NCBI RefSeq assembly: GCF_002262885.1
Contig: NZ_NKYF01000005.1
Coordinates: forward strand, 310,001 to 374,000
Length of the DNA: 64,000 nucleotides
From: Pseudonocardia sp. MH-G8
Lineage (GTDB): Bacteria > Actinomycetota > Actinomycetes > Mycobacteriales > Pseudonocardiaceae
Direction: 5' to 3'
A program made the position numbers and the translations under genes. Under the pieces are notes generated by a model that had not been told where the DNA came from, did no database searches, and saw nothing but the letters and a program-made list of their open reading frames with translations. This document shows positions 33,698 through 42,951 of the stretch, in pieces (positions within the stretch are counted from its first letter, which is position 1; every line of letters starts with the position of its first letter).

Positions 33698-34519
33698 TCA
33701 GCTCCACCCGGCGAGGTACTCGCTGGGGGTGCAGCCGGCGAGGGCGTGGAACTCGCGGACGAGGTGGGCGTGGTCGGCGTAGCCGCACTCGGCGGCGACC
33801 TCCGCGATCGATCGGACCGCAGGTGTGGTGCTGCCGTCGTACACGGCCGTGGGCACCAGCAGCCGGGCCGCCCGCTGGAAGCGCAGCACCCGTGCGGTGG
33901 GCTTGGGCGCGAGGCCGACCTGACCGCGGAAGCGGGTGAGCAGGTGCCGGCGGCTCCACCCGGTCTCCTCGGCCAGCTCCTGCACCCCGACCCGGCCGTG
34001 GGACCGGACGAGCCGGCGCCACGCCCAGGCGACCTCGGCATCGGGCCGGCCAGCGGGCGTCTCGAGGCGGCGCAGCAGCAGCGCGTCGAGCAGGGCGAAG
34101 CGGCGTGGCCAGTCCGGCGCGTCGGCCATCCGTGCCGGGAGCGCGGCGAGCTCCGGAGCATCGAGCTCGGTGAGCGCGGGCGCCACGTTGCTCAGCTCCG
34201 GCATCGGCCGGCCCAGGAGCGCGAACACACCGAGCGGGCTCAGGTCGACCTGCACCCCGAACTGGTGGCCGGTGTACTCGGTGTGCACCACCTCGTCGTG
34301 CATCCCGGCGAGGAACGACGTGGGCACCGACGGGCCCGCCGGGCCGTGCAGCCGGATCGGGGGGCCGAGGTTGAGGATCAGCGTGCACGAGCCGACCGGT
34401 GCCTGCCGTCGCCGCACCGGTGTGGCGCTGTACTCGCGGTAGCCGAGGTAGCGCCGCACGTGGCCGGCGAGCGCGGGATGCGCTCGCCCCAGGACGTACT
34501 CGCTGCGCGGCAGGTCCAC
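33698..34519 (-). CDS. AraC-family transcriptional regulator
   Basis: 273 residues. The C-terminal AraC DNA-binding domain has two helix-turn-helices: VQELAEETGWSRRHLLTRFRGQVGLAPKPTARVLRF and IAEVAAECGYADHAHLVREFHALAGCTPSEY. The N-terminal domain (to about residue 150) is a small ligand-binding-like region of the DUF6597 type with SCTLILNLGPPIRLHG. It lies 68 bp upstream of the VOC-methyltransferase operon in the same direction, so it may control it. GTG start. Confidence 0.9.
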   Translation of the reverse strand: MDLPRSEYVLGRAHPALAGHVRRYLGYREYSATPVRRRQAPVGSCTLILNLGPPIRLHGPAGPSVPTSFLAGMHDEVVHTEYTGHQFGVQVDLSPLGVFALLGRPMPELSNVAPALTELDAPELAALPARMADAPDWPRRFALLDALLLRRLETPAGRPDAEVAWAWRRLVRSHGRVGVQELAEETGWSRRHLLTRFRGQVGLAPKPTARVLRFQRAARLLVPTAVYDGSTTPAVRSIAEVAAECGYADHAHLVREFHALAGCTPSEYLAGWS

Positions 34520-34559
34520 CCGGCCAGGGTGGCACGTGCGGTCTCTACGCTGCACGCCC

Positions 34560-35216
34560 GTGGATCTCGATTCGCTGGTGCAGCGGGCCACCGGCCTCGC
34601 CGCGGGTCCGCGACGGGCCGTGCTGGGCATCACCGGCAGCCCGGGCGCGGGCAAGTCGACGCTCGCCGCGACCCTGCTGGCCCGGTTGGGTGCCCTGCTG
34701 CCCGACGGCGCTGTCGCGCACGTCCCGATGGACGGCTTCCACCTCGCCGACGTGGCGCTCGACCGGCTCGGGCTGCGGCACGCCAAGGGCGCGCCCGACA
34801 CCTTCGACGTGGGCGGCTACGTCGCGTTGCTGCGCCGGCTGCGTGCGGCCGAACCGGAAGAGATCGCGTACGCGCCGATGTTCGAGCGGGACCTGGAGCA
34901 GCCGCTCGCCGGCGCGATCGCGGTGCCGCGCGCCGCGCGCCTCGTGCTGACCGAGGGCAACTACCTGCTCCTCACCGACGGCCGCTGGCACGAGGTGCGT
35001 CCGCTGCTGGACGAGGTGTGGTTCTGCGACCCGGCGCCGGACGTCCGGCTGGCGCGGTTGACGGCCCGGCACGTCGAGTTCGGCAAGGAGCCGCAGGAGG
35101 CGGCGGCGTGGGTTGCGGCCGTCGACGAGCCGAACGCAGCGCTCGTGCAGGCCACCCGCGGGCGCGCCGACCTCGTGGTCCCGCCCGCGGTGCTGGAGTC
35201 GCTGCGCCCGACCTGA
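34560..35216 (+). CDS. Nucleoside/sugar kinase-like P-loop protein (uridine kinase/fructokinase FrcK-like)
   Basis: 218 residues. The P-loop is GITGSPGAGKST (about residues 26-37), then HVPMDGFHLADVALDRLG and GAPDTFDVGGYVALLRRLR; ALVLTEGNYLLL is the later strand. This pattern of the PRK/UDK superfamily occurs in pantothenate kinase-like and uridine kinase-like proteins annotated as nucleoside/nucleotide kinase family. Substrate unknown. GTG start; a TACGCT -10-like sequence ends 8 bp upstream, suggesting an almost leaderless mRNA. Confidence 0.85.
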   Translation: MDLDSLVQRATGLAAGPRRAVLGITGSPGAGKSTLAATLLARLGALLPDGAVAHVPMDGFHLADVALDRLGLRHAKGAPDTFDVGGYVALLRRLRAAEPEEIAYAPMFERDLEQPLAGAIAVPRAARLVLTEGNYLLLTDGRWHEVRPLLDEVWFCDPAPDVRLARLTARHVEFGKEPQEAAAWVAAVDEPNAALVQATRGRADLVVPPAVLESLRPT

Positions 35217-35224
35217 CGCGCTGA

Positions 35225-35421
35225 CACACCGACTTCGGCGGCCGCGCACCGACTGCAGTCGGTGTGGGAGCACCACGATCGGTGTGCGAACGGCGACCCG
35301 GACGCCGGAGCCGCGGCACATCGACATCGGACGCCGCACACCGACATCGCGCGTGGCACACCGACTTCGGTGCCGGCGCACCGACTGCAGTCGGTGTGGG
35401 AGCAACCAAATCGGTGTGCGA
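35225..35421. repeat. Two 65-bp direct repeats, each with a perfect 18-bp palindrome
   Basis: Units 35225-35289 and 35357-35421 start 132 bp apart and match at about 58 of 65 positions. Each contains CACCGACTGCAGTCGGTG, a perfect palindrome, and is bordered by CACACCGAC and its inverse GTCGGTGTG/TCGGTGTGCGA, so nested inverted repeats occur. The 67-bp spacer holds two further CACACCGACATC/CACATCGACATC half-sites. They sit at the convergent ends of the kinase and DUF3500 genes. Confidence 0.8.
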
Positions 35422-35428
35422 CGGGTCC

Positions 35429-36556
35429 TCAGGCGTGGTGGGTGGCCCGGTGCGCGGCGAGGACGTCGTGGCCGAAGTCGGCCTCCGGGTCGCGCCACAC
35501 GGCGTGGGCGTGGTTCACCGCGTTCTGGGTGTTGTCCCACTCGACGAGCAGCCGGGGCCCCTGCAGCCGGTAGTAGTGCGGTTCGCCGGGGGCCGTGGAG
35601 CCGGCCCACGCGAGGTGCACGGCGTCCAGCGCCGCCGGGTCGTCGTAGCGCGGCATCGGCGAGATGCCCTCGGGGGCGCGGTCGAGGTAGGTGGTGAGCA
35701 GCGCGCGCAGGAGCTCGCGCTGCCCGGCGTCGAGCTCCCCGCCCGGTACGCCCTTCGGCGCGGCGGTGAGGGCCATCGCGCGCTGGTCGTCGCCGTGGAG
35801 CTCGGTGACCGGGTCGGTGGCGTCGTGCGGGAGGTGCGGGCCGGGGCGCCACAGCGCGTCGCGCACGACGGGTCGGTCCGCGTGGTCGAGCCGGGAGCTG
35901 TTGCCCGTGACGATGTCCGCGGGCGCGTGCGGCAGCAGCAGCGCCCGTGCGGCGCGCTCCGGGTCGAGGGACCGGACGAGCTCGCGGGCCAGATCCTCCG
36001 ACGCGGCCAGCGGGCGCAGCGCCGCCCCGCCCAGCAGCGGGGACGACGCCGGGTTGGCGCCCAGGAAGCAGGGCGTGGTGGCCGCGACCCGCCCGTCGAC
36101 CACCAGGTTGTTCAGCGAGACGTGGTGCCCGCCGAACCGCCACCCCCACGGCGCGTCGCCGCCGGGCTCTCCGAAGACCCGCAGGTAGTACATGCCCGGA
36201 TCGCGGCCCCGCTCACGGCCGAAACCCGCGGTGAACCCCTCTGCGCGGTCGAGCACGTTCTCCAGACCCAGCACGGTGGCCACGGTGGTGTACGCGGCCT
36301 CGGACAGGCCCGTGGCGACCAGGCGCATCAGCAGCCGCTGCTGCGCCGGGCGCTGCTGGTGCAGCGTGAGCCCGCCATGGTCGGTGGGGGTGTAGAACCA
36401 GCGCCGCCGCTCGGCCTCGGCACCCGCGCCGGCGCCGGGCGGGGCGCCGAGCGCCACCGGCCGCTGCTGCGCGTCCAGCGATTCCAGCCACCCCGCGGCC
36501 GCCTCGGCCATCCGGTCCGCGACCTCGCGAGCCGCGTCCGCCACCACCTGCCCCAT
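35429..36556 (-). CDS. DUF3500 family protein
   Basis: 375 residues. RRWFYTPTDHGGLTL near residue 50, YYLRVFGEPGGDAPWGWRFGGHHVSLN near 125 and the end EPHYYRLQGPRLLVEWDNTQNAVNHAHAVWRD are the DUF3500 signatures. No signal peptide or membrane helix. The conserved His/Trp clusters suggest an enzyme or binding site, but the family has no assigned activity. ATG start; stop adjacent to the repeat pair. Confidence 0.87.
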   Translation of the reverse strand: MGQVVADAAREVADRMAEAAAGWLESLDAQQRPVALGAPPGAGAGAEAERRRWFYTPTDHGGLTLHQQRPAQQRLLMRLVATGLSEAAYTTVATVLGLENVLDRAEGFTAGFGRERGRDPGMYYLRVFGEPGGDAPWGWRFGGHHVSLNNLVVDGRVAATTPCFLGANPASSPLLGGAALRPLAASEDLARELVRSLDPERAARALLLPHAPADIVTGNSSRLDHADRPVVRDALWRPGPHLPHDATDPVTELHGDDQRAMALTAAPKGVPGGELDAGQRELLRALLTTYLDRAPEGISPMPRYDDPAALDAVHLAWAGSTAPGEPHYYRLQGPRLLVEWDNTQNAVNHAHAVWRDPEADFGHDVLAAHRATHHA

Positions 36557-36610
36557 GCGACGACCCTATCGGGCGCACCATGAGCTCCACTGCTGTTTCC
36601 GGGCGCTGCG

Positions 36611-36859
36611 TCACACGGCCGACGTGGGCGGGCCCCCGAACCCGCGTGCCCGGCCCATCCGGATCTCGCACCGGACGGCGGTGGCGTCGAGGCCCGTGAG
36701 CTCCACGATCAGCGCGCGCGCAGCATCCTCGGCCTGGGGCATGGCCGGGGCCGTGGTGGCCGCCTCGATCTCGGGCACGTAGAGCACGAGGTGGCGCTCG
36801 GAGAGCCAAGCCACCACCTCGAACGTCCGCTCGCCATCGCGGGGCGCCACATCGACCAC
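36611..36859 (-). CDS. Small HicB-like hypothetical protein
   Basis: 82 residues from a GTG, 13 bp downstream of the PBP stop. The sequence FEVVAWLSERHLVLYVPEIEAATTAPAMPQAEDAARALIVELTGLDATAV alternates strand and helix like the partial RNase H fold of HicB antitoxins. No HicA-like toxin is adjacent and the GTG lacks a ribosome site (another GTG lies 9 bp downstream), so an orphan HicB-fold protein is the best guess. Coding looks real from third-position GC, but function is unknown. Confidence 0.55.
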   Translation of the reverse strand: MVDVAPRDGERTFEVVAWLSERHLVLYVPEIEAATTAPAMPQAEDAARALIVELTGLDATAVRCEIRMGRARGFGGPPTSAV

Positions 36860-36872
36860 GGTAGCGCCGCCG

Positions 36873-39281
36873 TCAGCCGCACGGTGTGACCGAGCAGTCC
36901 TCCTCGGGCTCGTTCTCGTCGTCGGTACCCCGGTCCGCACCGTCCCGGTCCACGTCGTCGGAGTCGGGGTCCTCGAACAGGCGGGGGCCGTCGTCGTCGA
37001 ACGGGGGTTCCGCGGTGGGGGCGACCGCGCCTGCCCCCGGCGCGGCCGGGCCGGACGGAGGTCCGGGGGGTGGGAAACCCGGCGCAGGCGTCGGAGGTGT
37101 GCTGACCGGCGGAGGCTCCGGCTCCTCGTTCGGGCCCAGCGGGGACGGCGGATCGCCGATCGCGCGGAACGGCGGGAACTCCTCGATCGGCGCGTCCTCC
37201 AGCGCCTCGGACATGAACTCGTGCCACACGTCGCCCGGCAGGCTGCTGCCCTGGATGGGCGTGCCGCGGGCGGTGCGGATCGGGGAGTTCATGTCGGTGC
37301 CCATCCACACCGTCGACGCCAGCGCCGGGGTGAACCCGGACATCCACGCGTCGTTGTTCTCCCCCTCGAACCGCGACTGGACGGTGCCGGTCTTCGCGGC
37401 GACCGGACGCCCGCCGGGTAGCGCCAGGTCGTCGTTCTCCGCGACGTTCAGCATCGCCTCGGTGACGTTGCGCGCCACGCGCTCGGGGAACCGGCGCTCG
37501 CCTTCGGTCGCGGCGTCGTAGAGGACCCGGTTGTCGGTCGTGACCACCGACGCGACGAGGTGCGGCTGCCGCCAGACGCCACCCGCGGCGATCGTGGCGT
37601 AGGCCGAGGCCAGCTCCAGCGCCGAAACCTCCTTGTTGCCCAGTGCGATGCCGGCGGTGGGGTCCTCGAGCGGCGCGGTGATGCCGGCGGCGTGGGCCGC
37701 GGCCGCCACCGAATCCGGCCCGACCTGGCGGGCGAGGGTGTGGAACACGACGTTGTTCGACACCGTCATGGCCTGCTTGAGGTCGCACTCGAGGCAGTCG
37801 GCGCCCGCGGCGTTGCGCAGCCCCGGCAGCTCCGTGCCGTCGAAGACCTCGCCCAGCCCGACCGGCGGGTCCTGCAGCAGCCCAGCGAGCACCACGAAGG
37901 GCTTGAACGTCGAGCCGGCGAGCTTGCGCACCTGCGCGTAGTCCAGGCCGAGCCCGTTGTCACCGCCGTAGTAGGCGAGCACACCCCCGGTCGCCGGGTC
38001 GATCGCCACCATCGCGCTGCGCAGGTTGACCGGCTGGCCGTCGAGCGCGGTGTGCGCGGCGTCCACCGCCAGCTGCTGGCGGCGCGGGTCCACCGTGGTG
38101 GTGATCCGCAGGCCCTCCTGCGCGATGTTCTGCTCGGTGAACCCGAGCTCCTCCAGCTCGGCGGTGACGGCGGTGACGATGTGGCCCCGGCTGTCGGTGG
38201 GCACACCACCCGCGAGCGAGCGCCGCGCCGCCGTCTGGGGGAACTGCGCACCGGCTCGCTCCGCGGGCGTCATCCAGCCCTGGGCGAGCATCCCGTCGAG
38301 GACGAACGACCACCGCTCGACCGCGCGCTCGGGGCTCACGGCGGGGTCCCACCGCGACGGCGACTGGATCAGCCCGGCCAGCAGCGCACCCTCGGTGGGG
38401 GAGAGCTCCGAGACGTCCTTGCGGAAGTAGGCGTTCGAGGCGGACTGGATGCCGTAGGCGCCCCGGCCGAGGTAGATCGTGTTGAGGTAGTCGGCGAGGA
38501 TCTCGTCCTTCGAGCGCTCCTGGGAGATCTTGACCGCGAGGATGACCTCCTTGTACTTGCGCCAGAGTGTCTGCTCGTCGCCCACCAGCGCCTTCTTGAC
38601 GAACTGCTGGGTGATCGTCGACCCGCCGCCCTCGCCGCCGCGCAGCTGGTTCCAGGCCGCCCGCATGATGCCGGTGAGGTCGAAGCCGGGGTTGGAGTAG
38701 AACGTGCGGTCCTCGGCCGCGAGCACGGCGTGCCGCACGTGCAGCGGCACCTGCTCGATGGGCACCTTGATCCGGTTGCCCTCCTCGGGCACCAGCCGGG
38801 CGAGCTGGCTGCCGTCGGCGTAGGAGACCAGTGCCACCTGGTTGTCGACCGCGGCGTCCGTGCTCGGGACGGAGAACGCCAGGTAGCCGACGGCGAAGGC
38901 GAGCAGCGGGCCCAGCACCACGGTCGCTGCCGCACCGAGCGCGCCACGCCGCAGCAGGCGCAGGCGTCGGGCGCGTTGCTCGTCGGCGGTGAGCGGCCGC
39001 TGGTGCTGGGAGCGACGGCGGCCGGGTCGGCCCCGGCGGGCGGGCGCGAGCGCGACCGGCAGGACGTCGGTGGCCTCGGGCACCCGGTGGCGTGCCGCGG
39101 CGTCGGGGGCCGGCGCCGCACCGCGCGGCGGCTGCTTGCGGGGGGCCTGGCCCTTCGGCGGTTGCCACCAGCCGACCCCGCGCGGGTTCTCGTCGCGCCG
39201 GGAGCGCTGGAGGGGAAGCCCGGGTCGGCGCTCGCCCGGTCCGGCCACCCGTGTGGATCTCCGGGGCCGGGATCCGTCCAC
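36873..39281 (-). CDS. Bifunctional class A penicillin-binding protein
   Basis: 802 residues from the GTG preceded by AGGAGG at 8 nt. A basic, Pro-rich cytoplasmic N-terminus (1-110) precedes one membrane anchor (about 111-136). The glycosyltransferase GT51 domain has EDRTFYSNPGFD (Glu190) and GGGSTITQQFVKKALV. The transpeptidase has STFK (457-460, active Ser457), SNN (508-510) and KTGT (630-633). A Pro/Gly/acidic tail of about 110 residues ends it. It polymerises and cross-links peptidoglycan outside the membrane; closest in layout to mycobacterial PonA1/PonA2 types. An upstream in-frame extension is not coding. Confidence 0.93.
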   Translation of the reverse strand: MDGSRPRRSTRVAGPGERRPGLPLQRSRRDENPRGVGWWQPPKGQAPRKQPPRGAAPAPDAAARHRVPEATDVLPVALAPARRGRPGRRRSQHQRPLTADEQRARRLRLLRRGALGAAATVVLGPLLAFAVGYLAFSVPSTDAAVDNQVALVSYADGSQLARLVPEEGNRIKVPIEQVPLHVRHAVLAAEDRTFYSNPGFDLTGIMRAAWNQLRGGEGGGSTITQQFVKKALVGDEQTLWRKYKEVILAVKISQERSKDEILADYLNTIYLGRGAYGIQSASNAYFRKDVSELSPTEGALLAGLIQSPSRWDPAVSPERAVERWSFVLDGMLAQGWMTPAERAGAQFPQTAARRSLAGGVPTDSRGHIVTAVTAELEELGFTEQNIAQEGLRITTTVDPRRQQLAVDAAHTALDGQPVNLRSAMVAIDPATGGVLAYYGGDNGLGLDYAQVRKLAGSTFKPFVVLAGLLQDPPVGLGEVFDGTELPGLRNAAGADCLECDLKQAMTVSNNVVFHTLARQVGPDSVAAAAHAAGITAPLEDPTAGIALGNKEVSALELASAYATIAAGGVWRQPHLVASVVTTDNRVLYDAATEGERRFPERVARNVTEAMLNVAENDDLALPGGRPVAAKTGTVQSRFEGENNDAWMSGFTPALASTVWMGTDMNSPIRTARGTPIQGSSLPGDVWHEFMSEALEDAPIEEFPPFRAIGDPPSPLGPNEEPEPPPVSTPPTPAPGFPPPGPPSGPAAPGAGAVAPTAEPPFDDDGPRLFEDPDSDDVDRDGADRGTDDENEPEEDCSVTPCG

Positions 39282-39708
39282 GCGTCCCACCTCCTGGCCA
39301 CCGTTGTCCCCGCGTCGGCAGCGGGGCAGTCGTGGGGACCAACGGGGGGCGCCGCGGGCGCGGTGTGCCGAGGGCAGCGACATCACCCGAAGGGCGGGCG
39401 CGAAGTGATCTCGATCCGGCTTCTCTCGGCGAGAACGTGACGCACAGTGATCTGGCGTCCATCGTCCGGCCGCATCCCCGGCAGCAGCGTGGCCGCCGTC
39501 ACCACCACAAGGAGGGCGTTCGCTCCCGGACCGGCGGATCAGAGCAGGTCGTCGGGCCCGTTGCGGAGCGTGGTCGCGGATGCCACGGTCGGGCGGGCCG
39601 ACACGCGCGGTCCGGTGGCGCGCGCCGCGCCCGACCGATCGGCGCAACGGCGCCCCCGCCGGGCGGGTGGAGCGCCGCTGCTCCCCGTCGACGCGGGAGG
39701 CTGACGCG
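39282..39708. other. Divergent gap upstream of PBP and Roadblock-like genes
   Basis: 427 bp without a supported gene. It holds a TTCTC-N5-GAGAA dyad at 39421-39435 and a GGGAGG ribosome site just before the downstream ATG. A plus-strand frame of about 85 codons (39447-39704) exists but lacks a ribosome site, has no recognisable domain and reads like GC-rich noise. Both promoters are presumably here. Confidence 0.5.
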
Positions 39709-40746
39709 ATGCTCCCCGCTCCCCGCGACCCGCTGCCACCCGAGGCGGTGGCCCCCGATCCCCCGCTCGCCGACCGGCTCACCGGCCTCCTGCGGGCCGC
39801 GGGCGCTTCAGCCGCCCGCGCCGTCGACACCCGCGGCGGTGCCGTGCTCGCCGAGGCCGGGCTCGCCGGCGGTGACGACGTCGCCGCCCTGGTGCAGCTC
39901 GCGCACTCCGCCCTGGCCGCCGGCAGGGCGCACGGCGAGTGGCTGGAGGACGTCGTGCTGACCCTCGGGCGCACGGTCCACGTGCTGCGGGAGTGCGGGG
40001 CCGGCGCGGTCGTGCTGCACGCGCGGCTCGACCCGGCGCGCGGTGACGTGGCGGTACTGCGGGCAGCCCTCGCCGAGGCCGCGCTGCACCGCGCCGCGCA
40101 GGCCGCCACGCCGGCTCCCGCCCCGACCGGCACGGGCCCGGCCCCGTCGGTCAGGGCGGAGGGCAGGGCGGGGGACACCGGTGAGCGCAGCGCCGTGCCC
40201 GGCCTCGGGGCGCCGAACCCGCTTCCGCACGCCCGCGCGGCACCCGCGCGGATCAGGCCCGGCCCGGACGCCCCGGTGGGGCTCGCGTCGGTCCCTGCCC
40301 CGCTCCGCCCGGCCCCTGCGGCGCGCCCCGGGCCACCGCCCGCCGGCCCCGTCGCTCCGGGGGCCCCACCGCAGCCGGTATCGGCCTCGACGGCCACGGT
40401 GCCGCAGATGCGCCCCGTCGTGCCGGGGCAGCCGACGGCCCCCGACCGGGGACCGGCACCGCCCGCCCTGCCGCGGCCGCGTCCCTCACCGGTCCCGGTC
40501 GCCCGGCGCGACCAGGAACCCGCGCTCGCCGCGGTGGACGGCGGCCTGCCGGTGCACCGCACGGGCGCGCTCGCGGTGCTGGCACTGCCACCGGTGGCGG
40601 GGTTGCCGCGGCGCCGGCCCCTGGTGCCCGCACCTCCCGCCCCGCACGCGGAGACGCCCGCCGGGCCCCCGGTGCTGCAGCAGGCGTGGGCGTCGGACAC
40701 CGCCACGATGCACCGGATCCTCGACGGGCTGCACCGGCTGCGCTGA
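39709..40746 (+). CDS. Hypothetical protein with Roadblock/LC7-like N-terminus and Pro-rich C-terminus
   Basis: 345 residues. Residues about 20-125 read like a Roadblock/LC7 domain (AARAVDTRGGAVLAEAGLAGGDDVAALVQLAHSALAAG, later LTLGRTVHVLRECGAGAVVLHARL), a fold that in actinomycetes forms small GTPase (CvnA-D) complexes or stand-alone dimers. Residues about 135-280 are Pro/Ala-rich and disordered, with a conserved-looking tail RILDGLHRLR. GGGAGG precedes the ATG. No GTPase or histidine kinase gene is next to it; PBP on one side and thrS on the other. Roadblock call is tentative. Confidence 0.7.
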   Translation: MLPAPRDPLPPEAVAPDPPLADRLTGLLRAAGASAARAVDTRGGAVLAEAGLAGGDDVAALVQLAHSALAAGRAHGEWLEDVVLTLGRTVHVLRECGAGAVVLHARLDPARGDVAVLRAALAEAALHRAAQAATPAPAPTGTGPAPSVRAEGRAGDTGERSAVPGLGAPNPLPHARAAPARIRPGPDAPVGLASVPAPLRPAPAARPGPPPAGPVAPGAPPQPVSASTATVPQMRPVVPGQPTAPDRGPAPPALPRPRPSPVPVARRDQEPALAAVDGGLPVHRTGALAVLALPPVAGLPRRRPLVPAPPAPHAETPAGPPVLQQAWASDTATMHRILDGLHRLR

Positions 40747-40866
40747 CGGTGGGGTGGCGGCACCGACCGGGACAGGGGCGCTGCGCGAAACCGGCTCGCC
40801 TGCGGTGGCTAGCATCGACGCAACTCGGGCGGTACGCGCCCGGGGCAAATCCTGTGGAGGTCTCCC

Positions 40867-42918
40867 GTGTCCGCGCCCGCATCCCGTCCCGCGTCCGCCC
40901 CCGTCCGGGTGCCGGCCGGGACGACGGCCGGCACCGCGCTGCGGGAGGCGGGATCGCCGACCTCGGGACCGTCGGCCGTGGTGGTCGTCCGCGACGCCGG
41001 CGGGCAGCTGCGCGATCTCGCGTGGGTGCCCGATTCCGACGTCGAGGTCGAGCCGGTCGGCGCCGACACCGACGACGGTCGCAGCGTCATCCGGCACTCG
41101 GCCGCGCACGTGCTGGCGCAGGCCGTGCAGCAGCTGCGCCCGGACGCCAAGCTCGGCATCGGCCCGCCCATCACCGATGGCTTCTACTACGACTTCGACG
41201 TCGAGGAGCCCTTCACCCCGGACGACCTGAGCAAGCTCGAGTCGGCCATGAAGAAGATCATCAAGGCCGGGCAGCGGTTCTCCCGCCGTCGCTTCGACTC
41301 CCGCGAGGACGCCCGCAAGGAGCTCGCGTACGAGCCGTACAAGCTGGAGCTGATCGACCTCAAGGGCGCGCCGGAGGACGATGTCGTCGAGGTCGATGCC
41401 TCCGGCGAACTGACGATCTACGACAACGTGCACGCCCACACCGGTGAGACCGTGTGGTCGGACCTGTGCCGGGGCCCGCACCTGCCCACCACGAAGTTCA
41501 TCCCGGCCGTGAAGCTGATGCGCAGCGCGGCGGCGTACTGGCGCGGGGACGAGAAGAACCCGCAGCTGCAGCGCATCTACGGCACCGCGTGGGAGAGCCA
41601 GGAGGCCCTCGACGCACACCTGGAGCGCCTCGCCGAGGCCGAGCGCCGCGACCACCGCCGCCTCGGGGCGGAGCTGGACCTGTTCTCGTTCCCCGACGAG
41701 ATCGGCTCCGGCCTGCCGGTCTTCCACCCGAAGGGTGGGGTGATCCGCAAGGAGATGGAGGACTACTCGCGGCGGCGCCACGAGGAGGCGGGCTACGAGT
41801 TCGTCAACACCCCGCACATCACCAAGGCGCAGCTGTTCGAGACCTCCGGGCACCTGTCCTGGTACCGCGAGGGCATGTACCCGGCGATGCACCTCGACGA
41901 GGAGCGCAACGCCGACGGCACCGTGCGCAAGCAGGGGCAGGACTACTACCTGAAGCCGATGAACTGCCCCATGCACAACCTGATCTTCCGTGCGCGCGGG
42001 CGGTCCTACCGGGAGCTGCCGCTGCGGCTGTTCGAGTTCGGCAGCGTGTACCGCTACGAGAAGTCGGGCGTGGTGCACGGGCTCACCCGGGCACGCGGCT
42101 TCAGCCAGGACGACGCCCACATCTACTGCACGCAGGAGCAGATGCAGGGCGAGATCCGCTCGCTGCTGCAGTTCGTGCTCGACCTGCTGAGCGACTACGG
42201 CATGGACGACTTCTACCTGGAGCTGTCCACCCGCGACCCCGAGAAGTCGATCGGCAGCGACGAGGACTGGGACAAGGCCACCGACGCGCTGCGCGAGGCC
42301 GCGGAGGCCAGCGGTCTCGACCTGGTGCTCGACCCCGGTGGCGCCGCGTTCTACGCGCCGAAGATCAGTGTGCAGGTCAAGGACGCGATCGGGCGGAGCT
42401 GGCAGCTGTCCACCATCCAGGTGGACCTGATGGAGCCGGACCTCTTCGGGCTGGAGTACACCGCGGCCGACGGTTCCCGGCAGCAGCCGGTCATGATCCA
42501 CCGCGCGCTGTTCGGCTCCATCGAGCGGTTCTTCGGGGTGCTCACCGAGCACTACGCGGGCGCGTTCCCGGCGTGGCTGGCGCCGGTGCAGGTCGTCGCG
42601 ATCCCGGTCACCGACGAGCAGGTGCCCTACGTCTCCGACGTCGCCGCGCAACTGCGGGCCAAGGGCGTGCGCGTCGAGGTGGACGCGAGCGACGACCGCA
42701 TGCAGAAGAAGATCCGCACCCACACGCTGCAGAAGGTGCCGTTCATGGTGCTGGTGGGCGGACGCGACGCCGAGGCGGGCGCGGTGAGCTTCCGGTTCCG
42801 CGACGGCAGCCAGCTCAACGGCATGCCCACGGCCGACGCGGTGGCCGCGGTGGTGGACTGGATCGCGAGCCGCAGCAACACCTCTCCGACCGGGGACGTC
42901 TTCGCGGCGACGCCGTAA
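40867..42918 (+). CDS. thrS: Threonyl-tRNA synthetase
   Basis: 683 residues, normal length. Order: a TGS domain (about 1-75), the editing domain with [14 protein letters not shown] (HxxxH) and DLCRGPHLP (CxxxH), the class II core with the [11 protein letters not shown] zinc Cys, [12 protein letters not shown] and [14 protein letters not shown], and a C-terminal anticodon-binding domain. It charges tRNA-Thr and edits Ser-tRNA-Thr. The GTG follows GGAGG at 7-nt spacing. The 120-bp leader shows no obvious T-box. Gene order with HIT/pgsA1/patA/pimA downstream resembles Mycobacterium, with two genes inserted. Confidence 0.96.
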   Translation: MSAPASRPASAPVRVPAGTTAGTALREAGSPTSGPSAVVVVRDAGGQLRDLAWVPDSDVEVEPVGADTDDGRSVIRHSAAHVLAQAVQQLRPDAKLGIGPPITDGFYYDFDVEEPFTPDDLSKLESAMKKIIKAGQRFSRRRFDSREDARKELAYEPYKLELIDLKGAPEDDVVEVDASGELTIYDNVHAHTGETVWSDLCRGPHLPTTKFIPAVKLMRSAAAYWRGDEKNPQLQRIYGTAWESQEALDAHLERLAEAERRDHRRLGAELDLFSFPDEIGSGLPVFHPKGGVIRKEMEDYSRRRHEEAGYEFVNTPHITKAQLFETSGHLSWYREGMYPAMHLDEERNADGTVRKQGQDYYLKPMNCPMHNLIFRARGRSYRELPLRLFEFGSVYRYEKSGVVHGLTRARGFSQDDAHIYCTQEQMQGEIRSLLQFVLDLLSDYGMDDFYLELSTRDPEKSIGSDEDWDKATDALREAAEASGLDLVLDPGGAAFYAPKISVQVKDAIGRSWQLSTIQVDLMEPDLFGLEYTAADGSRQQPVMIHRALFGSIERFFGVLTEHYAGAFPAWLAPVQVVAIPVTDEQVPYVSDVAAQLRAKGVRVEVDASDDRMQKKIRTHTLQKVPFMVLVGGRDAEAGAVSFRFRDGSQLNGMPTADAVAAVVDWIASRSNTSPTGDVFAATP

Positions 42919-42951
42919 CCCACCTTTCGTCGGGGGAGACGATCACGCGGA

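Noticed and set aside
39447..39704. 85-codon plus-strand frame between PBP and the Roadblock-like gene
   Set aside because: GTG without ribosome site, no recognisable domain, biased composition only. Not supported.
39282..40763. N-terminal extension of the PBP frame by about 490 codons
   Set aside because: It is antisense to the Roadblock-like gene, which has a ribosome site, and the PBP has its own AGGAGG-GTG start.
40747..40866. T-box riboswitch ahead of thrS
   Set aside because: Only 120 bp, no TGG-type antiterminator bulge or specifier loop that I can see.
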